NCBI RefSeq assembly: GCF_000612805.1
Contig: NZ_HG964403.1
Coordinates: 186,001 to 250,000 of the forward strand
Source of the DNA: Bacillus ndiopicus
Lineage (GTDB): Bacteria; Bacillota; Bacilli; Bacillales_A; Planococcaceae
Reading direction: 5' to 3'
DNA length: 64,000 bases
Both the position numbers and the translations under genes were made by a program. Below, one piece after another: positions 1 through 8,108 of the stretch. How positions within the stretch are numbered: position 1 is the first letter of the stretch; the number at the start of each line of letters is the position of its first letter. The notes below the pieces were generated by a model. That model worked only from the letters and a program-made list of their open reading frames with translations, did not search any database and was not told the origin of the DNA.

Positions 1-1
1 G

Positions 2-1177
2 GTACAAGGGCGTCTTGACCGAGTGAACCGCGTGCTACAAGAAAGCTTGCAGGCGATGCGATTAGTGAAGGCTTATATGCGTGGACAGTATGAGGCAAGT
101 CGTTTTAATGGAGTTGCTGAAGCATTAAAAATAGATACTGTGAAAGCTTTGCGTACAATGGAGCTTATTATGCCAGTCTTACTGTTAGTAATGAATTTAA
201 GCTTACTTGCAGTGCTTTGGTTTGGAGCATATGAAGTAAACAATAACGATACTCAAATAGGGGATTTAATCGCAATCGTTAACTATGCAATGCGCATGAC
301 AGGGGCATTTTCGATGTTTGCCTTTATTATTATCGCTTTTGCTCGTGCAAAGGCTTCAGCAGAGCGTATGGAGGAAATACTAATTATTGAGGATGGGCTA
401 GAAATTCGCACAAGACAAGCCGAAGAGTTTACTGAAGCTGAATTAGGAACAGTTTATTTTGATAATGTATCATTTGCATATAATGGTGAGCTGAATGTAT
501 TACATAATGTATCATTCGATGTAAGACAAGGTGAAAAGCTAGCGATTATGGGGGCAACTGGGGCTGGCAAATCAACGTTGCTGAATTTAATACCTCGTTT
601 TTATGAGACAACTAGTGGGCGTGTATTTGTGAACGGACGTGATGTCAAGGAATGGGATTTGGATGATTTACGTGCAATGATTGGCTTTGTTCCACAGCAA
701 TCGCTACTTTTTACAGGTTCTATTTTAGAAAATGTCGGATGGGGTAAGACTGATGCAAATTTAACAGAAGTAGAGGCTGCAGCGACAAAAGCACAAATAC
801 ATGAATCTGTTGAGAGCTTCCCAAAAGCTTATGAGACGCGTGTTGGACAAAAAGGTGTAAATTTATCAGGGGGACAAAAGCAACGTTTGTCCATTGCACG
901 AGCACTTATTCGGAAATCACAAATATTAATATTAGATGATAGTACCTCCGCATTAGATGTAAAAACAGAGGCTGCTTTATGGGATGCTCTAGAAGAAGAG
1001 CGAGCAACGATGCTTGTTGTAACGCAAAAAATTCGCACAGCGCGTGGGGCAGATAGGATTTTGCTCTTAGATGCAGGGCGTGTAGTAGGCTTTGGTAGCC
1101 ATGATGAACTCTTACAAACAAGTGAATTATACAAAAAAATTGCACAATCACAGCAAGAACAGGGGGATGAGCTATGA
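2..1177 (+). CDS. Heterodimeric ABC exporter, first half-transporter (5' end outside window)
   Basis: The reading frame is open from base 2, so the gene starts before the window; the GTG at 23 is internal. What remains is the end of the membrane domain, with hydrophobic segments at about bases 165-235 and 305-355, and a complete ATPase domain. Walker A (GATGAGKST) and the signature NLSGGQKQR are intact. The Walker B end reads LILDDSTSALD, with Asp in place of the catalytic Glu, and the H-loop reads VVTQKI, with Gln in place of His. This is how the degenerate-site subunit of heterodimeric exporters such as BmrC or YfiB looks. It overlaps the next gene by 4 bp (ATGA). The substrate is unknown; lipid or drug export is inferred from the family. 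Confidence 0.9.
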   Translation, partial: VQGRLDRVNRVLQESLQAMRLVKAYMRGQYEASRFNGVAEALKIDTVKALRTMELIMPVLLLVMNLSLLAVLWFGAYEVNNNDTQIGDLIAIVNYAMRMTGAFSMFAFIIIAFARAKASAERMEEILIIEDGLEIRTRQAEEFTEAELGTVYFDNVSFAYNGELNVLHNVSFDVRQGEKLAIMGATGAGKSTLLNLIPRFYETTSGRVFVNGRDVKEWDLDDLRAMIGFVPQQSLLFTGSILENVGWGKTDANLTEVEAAATKAQIHESVESFPKAYETRVGQKGVNLSGGQKQRLSIARALIRKSQILILDDSTSALDVKTEAALWDALEEERATMLVVTQKIRTARGADRILLLDAGRVVGFGSHDELLQTSELYKKIAQSQQEQGDEL

Positions 1178-2985
1178 AATTCTTAGACAAACCTTTCGGC
1201 TACGAGCGTGTGTTGACAAAGGAAGATTTGCAACAGGTAACAAAGAAGAAAAAAGGACCCCGTGCAAATGATTGGAAGTCTACATTGGTCCGTATTTGGA
1301 AAATTGTTGACGAACAACGTTTTCTATTAGTTATGGTGCTTGTGATGGTTGTTATTAGCTCGGCTTTAGCGTTAGTAGGCCCATTTTTAATTGGGCAAAT
1401 GATTGACAACTATATTGTGCCAGGTGATTTTGATGGCATGTTATTAATGATAGGATTGCTTATAGCAATTTATGTTGTACTAGCATTATCGCTATATTTG
1501 CAAAACTATTGGATGATTGGGATTGCACAGCAAACGATTTATCGCATGCGAGTCGGCGTTTTTAATAAATTATTACATCTGCCAATCAGTTTTTTTGATA
1601 AAAGGCAGCACGGAGAGCTAATGAGCCGTGCGACGAACGATATTGAAACGGTAAGTGCGACATTAAATAGCGCATTTATTCAAGTGTTCTCTAGTGTTTT
1701 AACATTAACGGGAACAGTAATTGTTATGCTCTATTTAAGCCCGCTTTTAACTTTTTTGACGATGATTATTATTCCTGCAATGTTTATCGCAATGCGCTTT
1801 ATTACACGTAGAACAGGTAAGCTTTTTAAGGAGCAGCAGGCAGCTGTTGGTGCACTTAACGGAATGATTGAAGAAACGATATCAGGTCAGCGTATCGTTA
1901 AAGCATTTTCGCAGGAGGAGCGTGTCAAAGAGGAGTTTCGTGAAAAGAGTGCTCGCCTAAGACTAGTAGGCTTTTGGGCGCTAGCATATTCAGGTTATAT
2001 TCCTAAGGTGATGAATGCCTTGAATAATGTCAGCTTTGCGATTGTAGCAGCAGTTGGGGGCTTACTTGCATTGAATGGGCAAGCATCGATTGGGGTGATT
2101 GTTATTTTTACGGAATATGCTCGTCAGTTCACACGACCATTAAATGACTTGGCTAACCAATTTAATACGGTATTATCTGCAATCGCAGGGGCGGAGCGTG
2201 TGTTTGCGATTATGGATGAAGCAAATGAGGTTGAAACAGGGCATATAGAAAAGGACCGTCAGCTAAATGGGGCAGTCGCTTTTCAAAATGTTTCATTTAA
2301 ATATGAACAGACAGAGGCCGAACATACATTAAATAATGTTAGCTTCTCTGTACAACCAGGACAGACAGCCGCTTTAGTAGGAGCCACAGGTGCAGGTAAA
2401 ACGACAATTATGCAGCTAATTTCGCGCTTTTATGATACAAATGAAGGTGCGGTACTATTTGATGGTATTGATGTGCGTGATTTTACGCGTGAAGCTTTAC
2501 GTAGCCAAATGGCATTCGTATTACAGGAGCCCTTTTTATTTGAGGCAACTGTTTATGAAAATATCCGCTACGGTCGTTTAGATGCGACAGATGAAGAAAT
2601 TGAGGAAGCAGCTAGAAAAGCAAATGCGCATGACTTTATTATGAAATTACCACAAGGCTATAATACATTATTAACAGCCGATGGAAGTGAAATATCACAA
2701 GGGCAAAAGCAATTATTATCAATTGCTCGAGCTTTTGTAGCAGATCCCGTGATTTTACTGTTAGATGAAGCAACAAGTAGCATTGATACAGTAACTGAAA
2801 TGAAAATTCAAGAGGCACTTGAAGTGCTAATGGAAGGACGTACAAGCTTTGTTATCGCGCATCGTTTAAATACGATTCGAAATGCTGATGTTGTCTTTGT
2901 AATGCAGCAAGGAGAGCTAGTAGAATCTGGCTCACAAGAGGAGTTAATTGCTAAAAACGGTGTTTACGCTTCGATGGTAGGTTAA
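1174..2985 (+). CDS. Heterodimeric ABC exporter, second half-transporter
   Basis: This 603-residue half-transporter has a six-helix membrane domain (about residues 45-330) followed by an ATPase domain (about 365-600). Walker A is GATGAGKTT. Walker B LLLDEATSSID has the catalytic Glu, and the H-loop VIAHRL has its His. The signature is degraded to ISQGQKQ instead of LSGGQ. Paired with the preceding gene, this gives one complete and one degenerate ATP site, as in BmrCD or YfiBC. The overlapping ATGA start indicates translational coupling. An extended soluble N-terminus (about 40 residues) is also typical of this partner. Substrate unknown. Confidence 0.93.
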   Translation: MKFLDKPFGYERVLTKEDLQQVTKKKKGPRANDWKSTLVRIWKIVDEQRFLLVMVLVMVVISSALALVGPFLIGQMIDNYIVPGDFDGMLLMIGLLIAIYVVLALSLYLQNYWMIGIAQQTIYRMRVGVFNKLLHLPISFFDKRQHGELMSRATNDIETVSATLNSAFIQVFSSVLTLTGTVIVMLYLSPLLTFLTMIIIPAMFIAMRFITRRTGKLFKEQQAAVGALNGMIEETISGQRIVKAFSQEERVKEEFREKSARLRLVGFWALAYSGYIPKVMNALNNVSFAIVAAVGGLLALNGQASIGVIVIFTEYARQFTRPLNDLANQFNTVLSAIAGAERVFAIMDEANEVETGHIEKDRQLNGAVAFQNVSFKYEQTEAEHTLNNVSFSVQPGQTAALVGATGAGKTTIMQLISRFYDTNEGAVLFDGIDVRDFTREALRSQMAFVLQEPFLFEATVYENIRYGRLDATDEEIEEAARKANAHDFIMKLPQGYNTLLTADGSEISQGQKQLLSIARAFVADPVILLLDEATSSIDTVTEMKIQEALEVLMEGRTSFVIAHRLNTIRNADVVFVMQQGELVESGSQEELIAKNGVYASMVG

Positions 2986-3009
2986 ACAGAGGAGGGGAAA
3001 GAGGATATA

Positions 3010-3888
3010 ATGAGTTTTTCAACCGTAACGGTATCGTTTCCTGTTGATTCGGAAACATTTGAGGAGATGCTGACGCTGTGTAATGATGCTGCACAGGCTG
3101 ATGGCGTACAATATGGGCTTATTATGAATTTACAGGCTGCAAAAAATTATGAGATGTCAGGTTTTTGTGTACTCGCTTATGATGATGAGCACAATAAGCT
3201 TGTTGGCCTGGCAAGTGCGATTGATATGATGGGCCTGCACACGTATGAATGGTCAATAGTTGTGGCACCAGCATATCGTAAGCTTGGTATCGGGCAGTCA
3301 TTATTACAAGAAGTTTATAATGGTTTATCTATACGTGGTGCAGAAGGCGAGCTTGCTTTAACGTTAGAGCAAGGTCCATTTGGTGCAGAGTTTTTAAAGA
3401 ACAATGGCTATCGTTATAGCTTTTCCGAGGCTACTTTACAAGGTGAGGCACAGGCTGTACAGCAACCAGAAAATATTGAAATTCGCCGCTATCAAGGAAC
3501 GGATCAGCAAATGTTAATCGAAACATTTATGGGCGCATTTGGAGATACTGAGGAAGAAGCACAAGATTTAATTGCCTATAATACAACATCGGAAAATTTG
3601 ATTTTATGGGTTGCAGTGATGGAAGATACTGTTGTAGGGACAGTAACTACGCGTGAGGAAGGAGCAGCTCAGTGGTTAACTGCATTAGCAGTGCACCCTC
3701 AGCATGAGAGGCAAGGCATCGGCTCAGCGCTATTAAATTGGGTACGGCAGTTAGCGTATGATTGCGGACAGCAGCATGTCCTGCTAGATGTTGAAATTGA
3801 TAATGCACGTGCACTCTCAATCTACGAGAAGGCTGGGTTTATTAAAGTAATGCAAATAGATTATTATGTCTATGTAAAAGAAGCATAA
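3010..3888 (+). CDS. Tandem GNAT-family N-acetyltransferase
   Basis: This 292-residue protein carries two GNAT folds. The first covers about residues 1-140, with the acetyl-CoA loop RKLGIGQSLL. The second covers about 155-290, with the loop RQGIGSALL followed by the usual NARALSIYEKAGF motif. The second copy is closer to consensus and is probably the catalytic one. It follows the ABC exporter by 24 bp with a GGAGGGG ribosome binding site, so it is probably in the same operon. The acceptor substrate cannot be told from sequence; acetylation of a toxic amine or antibiotic would fit next to an exporter, but that is inference. Confidence 0.85.
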   Translation: MSFSTVTVSFPVDSETFEEMLTLCNDAAQADGVQYGLIMNLQAAKNYEMSGFCVLAYDDEHNKLVGLASAIDMMGLHTYEWSIVVAPAYRKLGIGQSLLQEVYNGLSIRGAEGELALTLEQGPFGAEFLKNNGYRYSFSEATLQGEAQAVQQPENIEIRRYQGTDQQMLIETFMGAFGDTEEEAQDLIAYNTTSENLILWVAVMEDTVVGTVTTREEGAAQWLTALAVHPQHERQGIGSALLNWVRQLAYDCGQQHVLLDVEIDNARALSIYEKAGFIKVMQIDYYVYVKEA

Positions 3889-3922
3889 TCTCGCTTTTTC
3901 TCTCATATAAATATAGTAAACT

Positions 3923-3954
3923 AAGGCTGTTGGGAAAGATTGTCCGACAGCCTT
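3923..3954 (+). terminator. Hairpin downstream of the exporter/GNAT operon
   Basis: An 11-bp stem (AAGGCTGTTGG with CCGACAGCCTT, one G-T pair) closes a 10-nt loop. The following bases are only moderately T-rich, so termination may be leaky into the small gene that follows. Confidence 0.5.
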
Positions 3955-3993
3955 AAGTTCGTTTCATTTAATCAAAACTAAAAAGGAGATTTT

Positions 3994-4131
3994 ATGATGC
4001 GTATGCCTGCACTACCTAGAAATCGTAATGAAGCAGAGAAAAAGACTATTTTTCAAAGATTGCGTAGAAGGATCTCTCAAAAGTGGTTTGCAAAAAAGCC
4101 ATTTTTTAAAGTGCCGCCTCGCCAAGAATAA
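3994..4131 (+). CDS. Small basic protein, 45 residues
   Basis: A short open frame with a strong ribosome binding site (AAAAGGAGA, 5-7 nt before ATG). The product is very basic (many Arg and Lys), with an RLRRR stretch and the C-terminal motif WFAKKPFFKVPP. It has no signal peptide or membrane segment. It lies between the hairpin after the acetyltransferase gene and the end of helD, three bases from the convergent helD stop codon. I do not recognise the family. The ribosome binding site and tight packing argue for a real gene; a nucleic-acid or membrane-surface partner would suit the charge. Confidence 0.6.
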   Translation: MMRMPALPRNRNEAEKKTIFQRLRRRISQKWFAKKPFFKVPPRQE

Positions 4132-4134
4132 TGG

Positions 4135-6375
4135 CTATAACAAGAAAGTTTCCTTTGTTGGTCCTACTAAGTACAACTCATGCATGGCACGAGTTAAAGC
4201 TACATACAATAGCTTGCGGTCGATGGCATGATCATAAAAGGCAATATCAAAAGCGGCGATGATAACAGCATCAAATTCAAGCCCTTTTGCTAAATGGCAA
4301 GGAATCACCAACAATGTTGTTTGGTCAATGCTGGAATTTTCATTTAGCTCTGCAGCATTGACGGAGTGAGCTTGTAGTAGTGCAACGAATTTTTTCGCTT
4401 CCTTTGTCGTTTTACAAATAAGGGCAATTGAGCGGTGACCAGCTGCTAGAATCGATTCGTATAGCTCAGCGATTGTAGCTGCATCAAAATCTTCAGCCTC
4501 AATAAAAGTAGGTGCTTTTCCGTGGCGCACAACAGGCTCAACTAATGGCAAATCTTCATCCATTTTAGCTAGTATTTTATTAGCTTCTTCCATAATTTCG
4601 ATTGTTGTCCGATAGCTTTTTTGTAATGTTGCATATGTCGCTCGTGGGAATAGCTCTAGCACAGGTGCCCATTCAGTTACGGAACGGTAGCTATGAATAC
4701 CTTGTGCTAAATCTCCCACCATTGTAAACATATCTGTTTCAAGCCCTGTCTTTAAAGCTGTGAGCTGGAAGATGCTATAGTCCTGTACTTCATCAATAAA
4801 GACGACGCGCATTTTCCACTTTTCATCAATACCTTTAATGCGTGCATGTAAATAGTACAGAGCGGCTAAATCCTCTAGTGCCCAACGTTCTTTTATATGT
4901 GCCTGCAAAAATTGCTCCTGTTCCTGTAGCGTCCATTCAAGTGCTAATTCTTGTAAAAGCAAACGATTTGAAACGATATCACGATAGGTCGCTTTAATTT
5001 TCAATTTACTAAAGCGCTTCATATAAGAAGACGTAACTGTTTTTGCCTCTGCTTTAATTTTAGGTATACGTGCATCCCGTTCATCAATGTACTTTGTAAC
5101 AATACGACGGCGATTTTCTGCATCACGTATGCCATTTAAAGCACGTCCAATTGCTTCTTCATAACGCTCATTCAAGGATTTTAAAATAGCAGTCGTTTTT
5201 CGCTTTACTTCTGTTTGAATAACTAATTTAATACGCTCTAGCCTTTTTTCAATTGGCATATAGGCAAATTCATGTAAAAAGAGCTTTTGTAAATGATTGC
5301 CGCGCACAATTCGATATTTTTCTAAAAAAACATCTTCAAATAATGAGGCGAGCTGCTCTTCGTAGCGCTGTACGTAGCGTTCCATTATATCACGATATAC
5401 TAGTGAACCTTTTACTTGTGGAATTGAAAATGTAGGCAGTGCAGCGTTACTGTTCTCTATAATATGTTCTAATTGTTCATTTGGATTTTGCAGCTTTAGT
5501 TTAATACCGATAGCATTTTGCACATAATCTGCATATGTTGTTTGGCAAATTTTATCGACACCTAGCTCTGGTAGCACATCGCCAATATATTCGATAAATA
5601 ACTGGCTTGGCGCCAAAATCATCAGCTGCTCAGGCTTAAAATGTTCGCCCATTGTGTATAGGAAGTATGAAATACGATGTAGGGCAATTGTAGTTTTTCC
5701 ACTACCAGCAGCACCTTGTACTAGTATGGGCTGGCGCAAGTGCGCACGAATAATTTCATTTTGTTCTTTTTGAATTGTCGAAACAATTTCTGTTAGGCGA
5801 ACATCTGCCTTACCAGCAAGTGCATCCTGTAGTAACTCGTCATTTGTCGTCAAATCCACATCTTGAAAATCAAGTAACTGTCCCTGTTCAATCTTATATT
5901 GGCGCTTACCAAATAAATGGCCAGAATGCTCCTCTTCGCGAACTTGATATGTCATATCGCCAAGCCGTCCATCATAGTAAACATTTGCTACAGGTGAACG
6001 CCAATCCACGATAATTGGCTCATTTGTTTCACGATCAAAGAGTGAAGTTTTACCGATATATAGAAATTCCTCTTGTTCATCCGTACGTTGGAAGTGGATT
6101 CGTGCAAAATAAGGCTTTTGCATCACAGCCTCTAATCCTTCTTTTTGTGTACGAGCCATCTCAAAAAATCGAGCATTCGTTAAAATATTCAAAAAACTAT
6201 CACTAGAATCAATGTATTCAAGATTGGTCATTGCGGAGCGAATATTTTGCTGTGCTGCCTGCAAGTCACGTTCAGATGCAGATAAAATATCATGCATATA
6301 TGTCTTTGTCCGTTCTAACCGTTGTACCTCGTCTTGATAATCAGGATGTTGCAATTTGTCCATTCCTCCAATCAT
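4135..6375 (-). CDS. helD: HelD-type RNA polymerase-recycling helicase
   Basis: This 746-residue superfamily 1 (UvrD/Rep-like) ATPase is close in length to B. subtilis HelD. The N-terminal coiled coil (about 10-60) would enter the RNA polymerase secondary channel. The hallmark VDWRSPVANVYYDG lies at about 123-136. Walker A GAAGSGKTT is at 221-229. Walker B is VVFIDEVQDY near 550, and the C-terminal motifs include LLYVALTRAM. Known HelD proteins release stalled RNA polymerase from DNA. The start is uncertain: ATG 6375 lacks a clear ribosome binding site, while the GGAGG at about 6365-6369 suits TTG 6354. ATG 6363 is too close to it. Confidence 0.9.
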   Translation of the reverse strand: MIGGMDKLQHPDYQDEVQRLERTKTYMHDILSASERDLQAAQQNIRSAMTNLEYIDSSDSFLNILTNARFFEMARTQKEGLEAVMQKPYFARIHFQRTDEQEEFLYIGKTSLFDRETNEPIIVDWRSPVANVYYDGRLGDMTYQVREEEHSGHLFGKRQYKIEQGQLLDFQDVDLTTNDELLQDALAGKADVRLTEIVSTIQKEQNEIIRAHLRQPILVQGAAGSGKTTIALHRISYFLYTMGEHFKPEQLMILAPSQLFIEYIGDVLPELGVDKICQTTYADYVQNAIGIKLKLQNPNEQLEHIIENSNAALPTFSIPQVKGSLVYRDIMERYVQRYEEQLASLFEDVFLEKYRIVRGNHLQKLFLHEFAYMPIEKRLERIKLVIQTEVKRKTTAILKSLNERYEEAIGRALNGIRDAENRRRIVTKYIDERDARIPKIKAEAKTVTSSYMKRFSKLKIKATYRDIVSNRLLLQELALEWTLQEQEQFLQAHIKERWALEDLAALYYLHARIKGIDEKWKMRVVFIDEVQDYSIFQLTALKTGLETDMFTMVGDLAQGIHSYRSVTEWAPVLELFPRATYATLQKSYRTTIEIMEEANKILAKMDEDLPLVEPVVRHGKAPTFIEAEDFDAATIAELYESILAAGHRSIALICKTTKEAKKFVALLQAHSVNAAELNENSSIDQTTLLVIPCHLAKGLEFDAVIIAAFDIAFYDHAIDRKLLYVALTRAMHELYLVGPTKETFLL

Positions 6376-6379
6376 ATAT

Positions 6380-6540
6380 CAATTACGCCTCGGCGTAATT
6401 GCGTCCAGATTTTTTCGAGTAAGCTCGAAAAGCTCTCTTTAAAAATCTGTGACACCCGCCGGAGGCTCTGTCCAGATTAAGCAGAAATTTGTACACCTAT
6501 CTCTTTAAAGGTAGGAGGTCTTCTGCTTAATTAAGATAAG
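6380..6540. repeat. Structured intergenic element with nested inverted repeats
   Basis: Three hairpins lie side by side. The first is a 10-bp-arm palindrome at 6380-6401 (CAATTACGCC / GGCGTAATTG). The second, at 6406-6449, has outer arms CAGATTTTT and AAAAATCTG around a perfect TTTTCGAG/CTCGAAAA hairpin. The third, at 6476-6531, has 11-nt arms (ATTAAGCAGAA / TTCTGCTTAAT). GTCCAGATT occurs twice (6403-6411 and 6470-6478). No coding frame fits. It lies in the helD 5' region and looks like a mobile or dispersed repeat rather than a simple terminator. Confidence 0.55.
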
Positions 6541-6592
6541 TCAGAAATTCATCTTACCAAATTGTAGAAGAAGTAGGCAAGTAGTAGCTGAT

Positions 6593-6618
6593 GTTTAAAA
6601 GTGATTCATGCTGGGTAT
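6593..6618 (+). promoter_or_regulatory. Sigma-B promoter of ctc
   Basis: GTTTAA at 6593-6598 and GGGTAT at 6613-6618, 14 bp apart, match the general-stress sigma-B consensus (GTTTAA, 12-15 bp, GGGWAW) exactly. It ends 29 bp before the ctc start. B. subtilis ctc is a classical sigma-B gene, so both position and sequence fit. Confidence 0.85.
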
Positions 6619-6647
6619 ATATAATAACATAGAAAGGGGAAGATACA

Positions 6648-7244
6648 ATGAGTACAGCTTTAACTACAAATAAACGCACACGAGGGCAGCATTCAACATT
6701 GACAAAGCTGCGTCAGAAAGGTGCGATTCCAGGAGTAGTGTATGGCTATCAAGTTGAGTCTACACCAATTTCAATTGATGCGAAGCAATTTATGAAGGCA
6801 TTATCTGACAAAGGTAGCAACAGTATTTTTCAGCTTGAGCTAGATGGTAAAAAGGTCAATGCAGTGTTATCAGAGGTACAGCGTGATGCTTTAAAAGGCT
6901 TTATTAAACACGTTGACTTTCAAGTAATTAATATGTCAGAGGATTTAGAAGTAAGTGTACCAGTAACCATTACAGGTGATTCGGTTGGTGTAGCAGAAGG
7001 TGGTTTATTGTTACAGCCGATTCGAGATATAACAATTAAAGTAAAACCGAATGCAATACCTGAAACAATTGAAGTGAATGTGACAGATTTAGCAATTGGC
7101 TCATCATTAACTGTCGGAGATATTCGTTCGCAGTATAATTACGATATTTTAAATCTAGATGAAGAGGTATTAGTCACTGTTACACCACCAGTTGTGAACG
7201 AAGAGCCGACTGAAACAGAAGATGAAGTAGTGGAAGAAGAATAG
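6648..7244 (+). CDS. ctc: 50S ribosomal protein L25/general stress protein Ctc
   Basis: This 198-residue protein of the L25/TL5/CTC family binds 5S rRNA in the large ribosomal subunit. Residues 1-92 form the L25 barrel (GAIPGVVYG near 25). Residues 97-185 form the C-terminal TL5/CTC domain (VPVTITGDSVG...AEGGLL). The tail is very acidic (TETEDEVVEEE). The ribosome binding site AAAGGGGA precedes ATG by about 7 nt. A consensus sigma-B promoter lies just upstream and a strong terminator follows, so it is a single-gene stress-induced unit. Confidence 0.95.
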   Translation: MSTALTTNKRTRGQHSTLTKLRQKGAIPGVVYGYQVESTPISIDAKQFMKALSDKGSNSIFQLELDGKKVNAVLSEVQRDALKGFIKHVDFQVINMSEDLEVSVPVTITGDSVGVAEGGLLLQPIRDITIKVKPNAIPETIEVNVTDLAIGSSLTVGDIRSQYNYDILNLDEEVLVTVTPPVVNEEPTETEDEVVEEE

Positions 7245-7272
7245 AATTTCAAAATAAAATCTTAAAAAGAAG

Positions 7273-7313
7273 CCCAGGGAATTTTACGAACAGTAAAATT
7301 CTCTGGGTTTTGT
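7273..7313 (+). terminator. Terminator of ctc
   Basis: A 15-bp stem (CCCAGGGAATTTTAC with GTAAAATTCTCTGGG, one G-T pair), 5-nt loop, then TTTTGTTT. Confidence 0.85.
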
Positions 7314-7379
7314 TTGCTCTTACATATTAATTAGTTATGCAAAGTTTCAATGTTATTGAAAAAGAGGTTGTTGGCACCT

Positions 7380-8108
7380 TTATTTGTTCAATGCTTTTTG
7401 AAGAGCTTTAAGTGAACGAAAGGCAACAGTGCAATGGCTGCCATTTTCCATGATGATATAACGCTCTTTGAAATTCACTTCCTTAATATTTTTTAGATGG
7501 ACTAAAATACTTTTGTGACAACGGAAAAAGTCATCACCTAAATCGAGTTCCTTTAAAGAGCCGTAAAATGAATAGCAGCCGTTGCGTTCATGAAGTTGGA
7601 TTTTATGTGGCTGTGAGGCTGTTTCGAAAAAATAAATATCCCCTAATGCTATATTTTTCACTTTCTCTCCGATTTTTATTTGGAACCATTTGGTCTGATC
7701 TGTCATACCAAGCTGTCTATATTTAGTAAAAGCTGCTTGCAATGCCTCAGTAATATCAGTTTGTATTTGTGCGGGCGAATCTTTCATAATAAAATCAAGT
7801 GCCGCTAATTTATATTTAAAAGTCAACGTTAAATACTGGGCGTGAGTTGTAATGAAAATAATATGAGCAAGCGGATCTTGCTGGCGTATCGCTTGAGCAA
7901 TATCTAAGCCGTTAACGCTACTATTAAGCTCAATATCTAGTATGTAGCAATCAATTTGTGTATGTGCCATCTCTTTTAGTAAACTAGAAGGCTGATTCGT
8001 ACAAGATGCGATATGAATACTAGGAGCTTGAAATAATGCGTAATTTTTTATCGTTTCAACAATTAGATTTTGATAGAAGGTATCATCCTCACATATTGCT
8101 ATTCGCAT
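7380..8108 (-). CDS. LytTR-family response regulator
   Basis: A receiver domain (MRIAICEDD start, phospho-acceptor Asp in CYILDIELN) is followed by a LytTR DNA-binding domain (about residues 140-240, FFRCHKSILVHLKNI). ATG 8108 is chosen because AAAGGGG lies just before it; an upstream ATG at 8162 has no such site. It overlaps the sensor kinase gene by 20 bp. AgrA, ComE and similar regulators of this class bind pairs of direct repeats and usually answer peptide signals. The target genes are not evident here. Confidence 0.9.
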   Translation of the reverse strand: MRIAICEDDTFYQNLIVETIKNYALFQAPSIHIASCTNQPSSLLKEMAHTQIDCYILDIELNSSVNGLDIAQAIRQQDPLAHIIFITTHAQYLTLTFKYKLAALDFIMKDSPAQIQTDITEALQAAFTKYRQLGMTDQTKWFQIKIGEKVKNIALGDIYFFETASQPHKIQLHERNGCYSFYGSLKELDLGDDFFRCHKSILVHLKNIKEVNFKERYIIMENGSHCTVAFRSLKALQKALNK

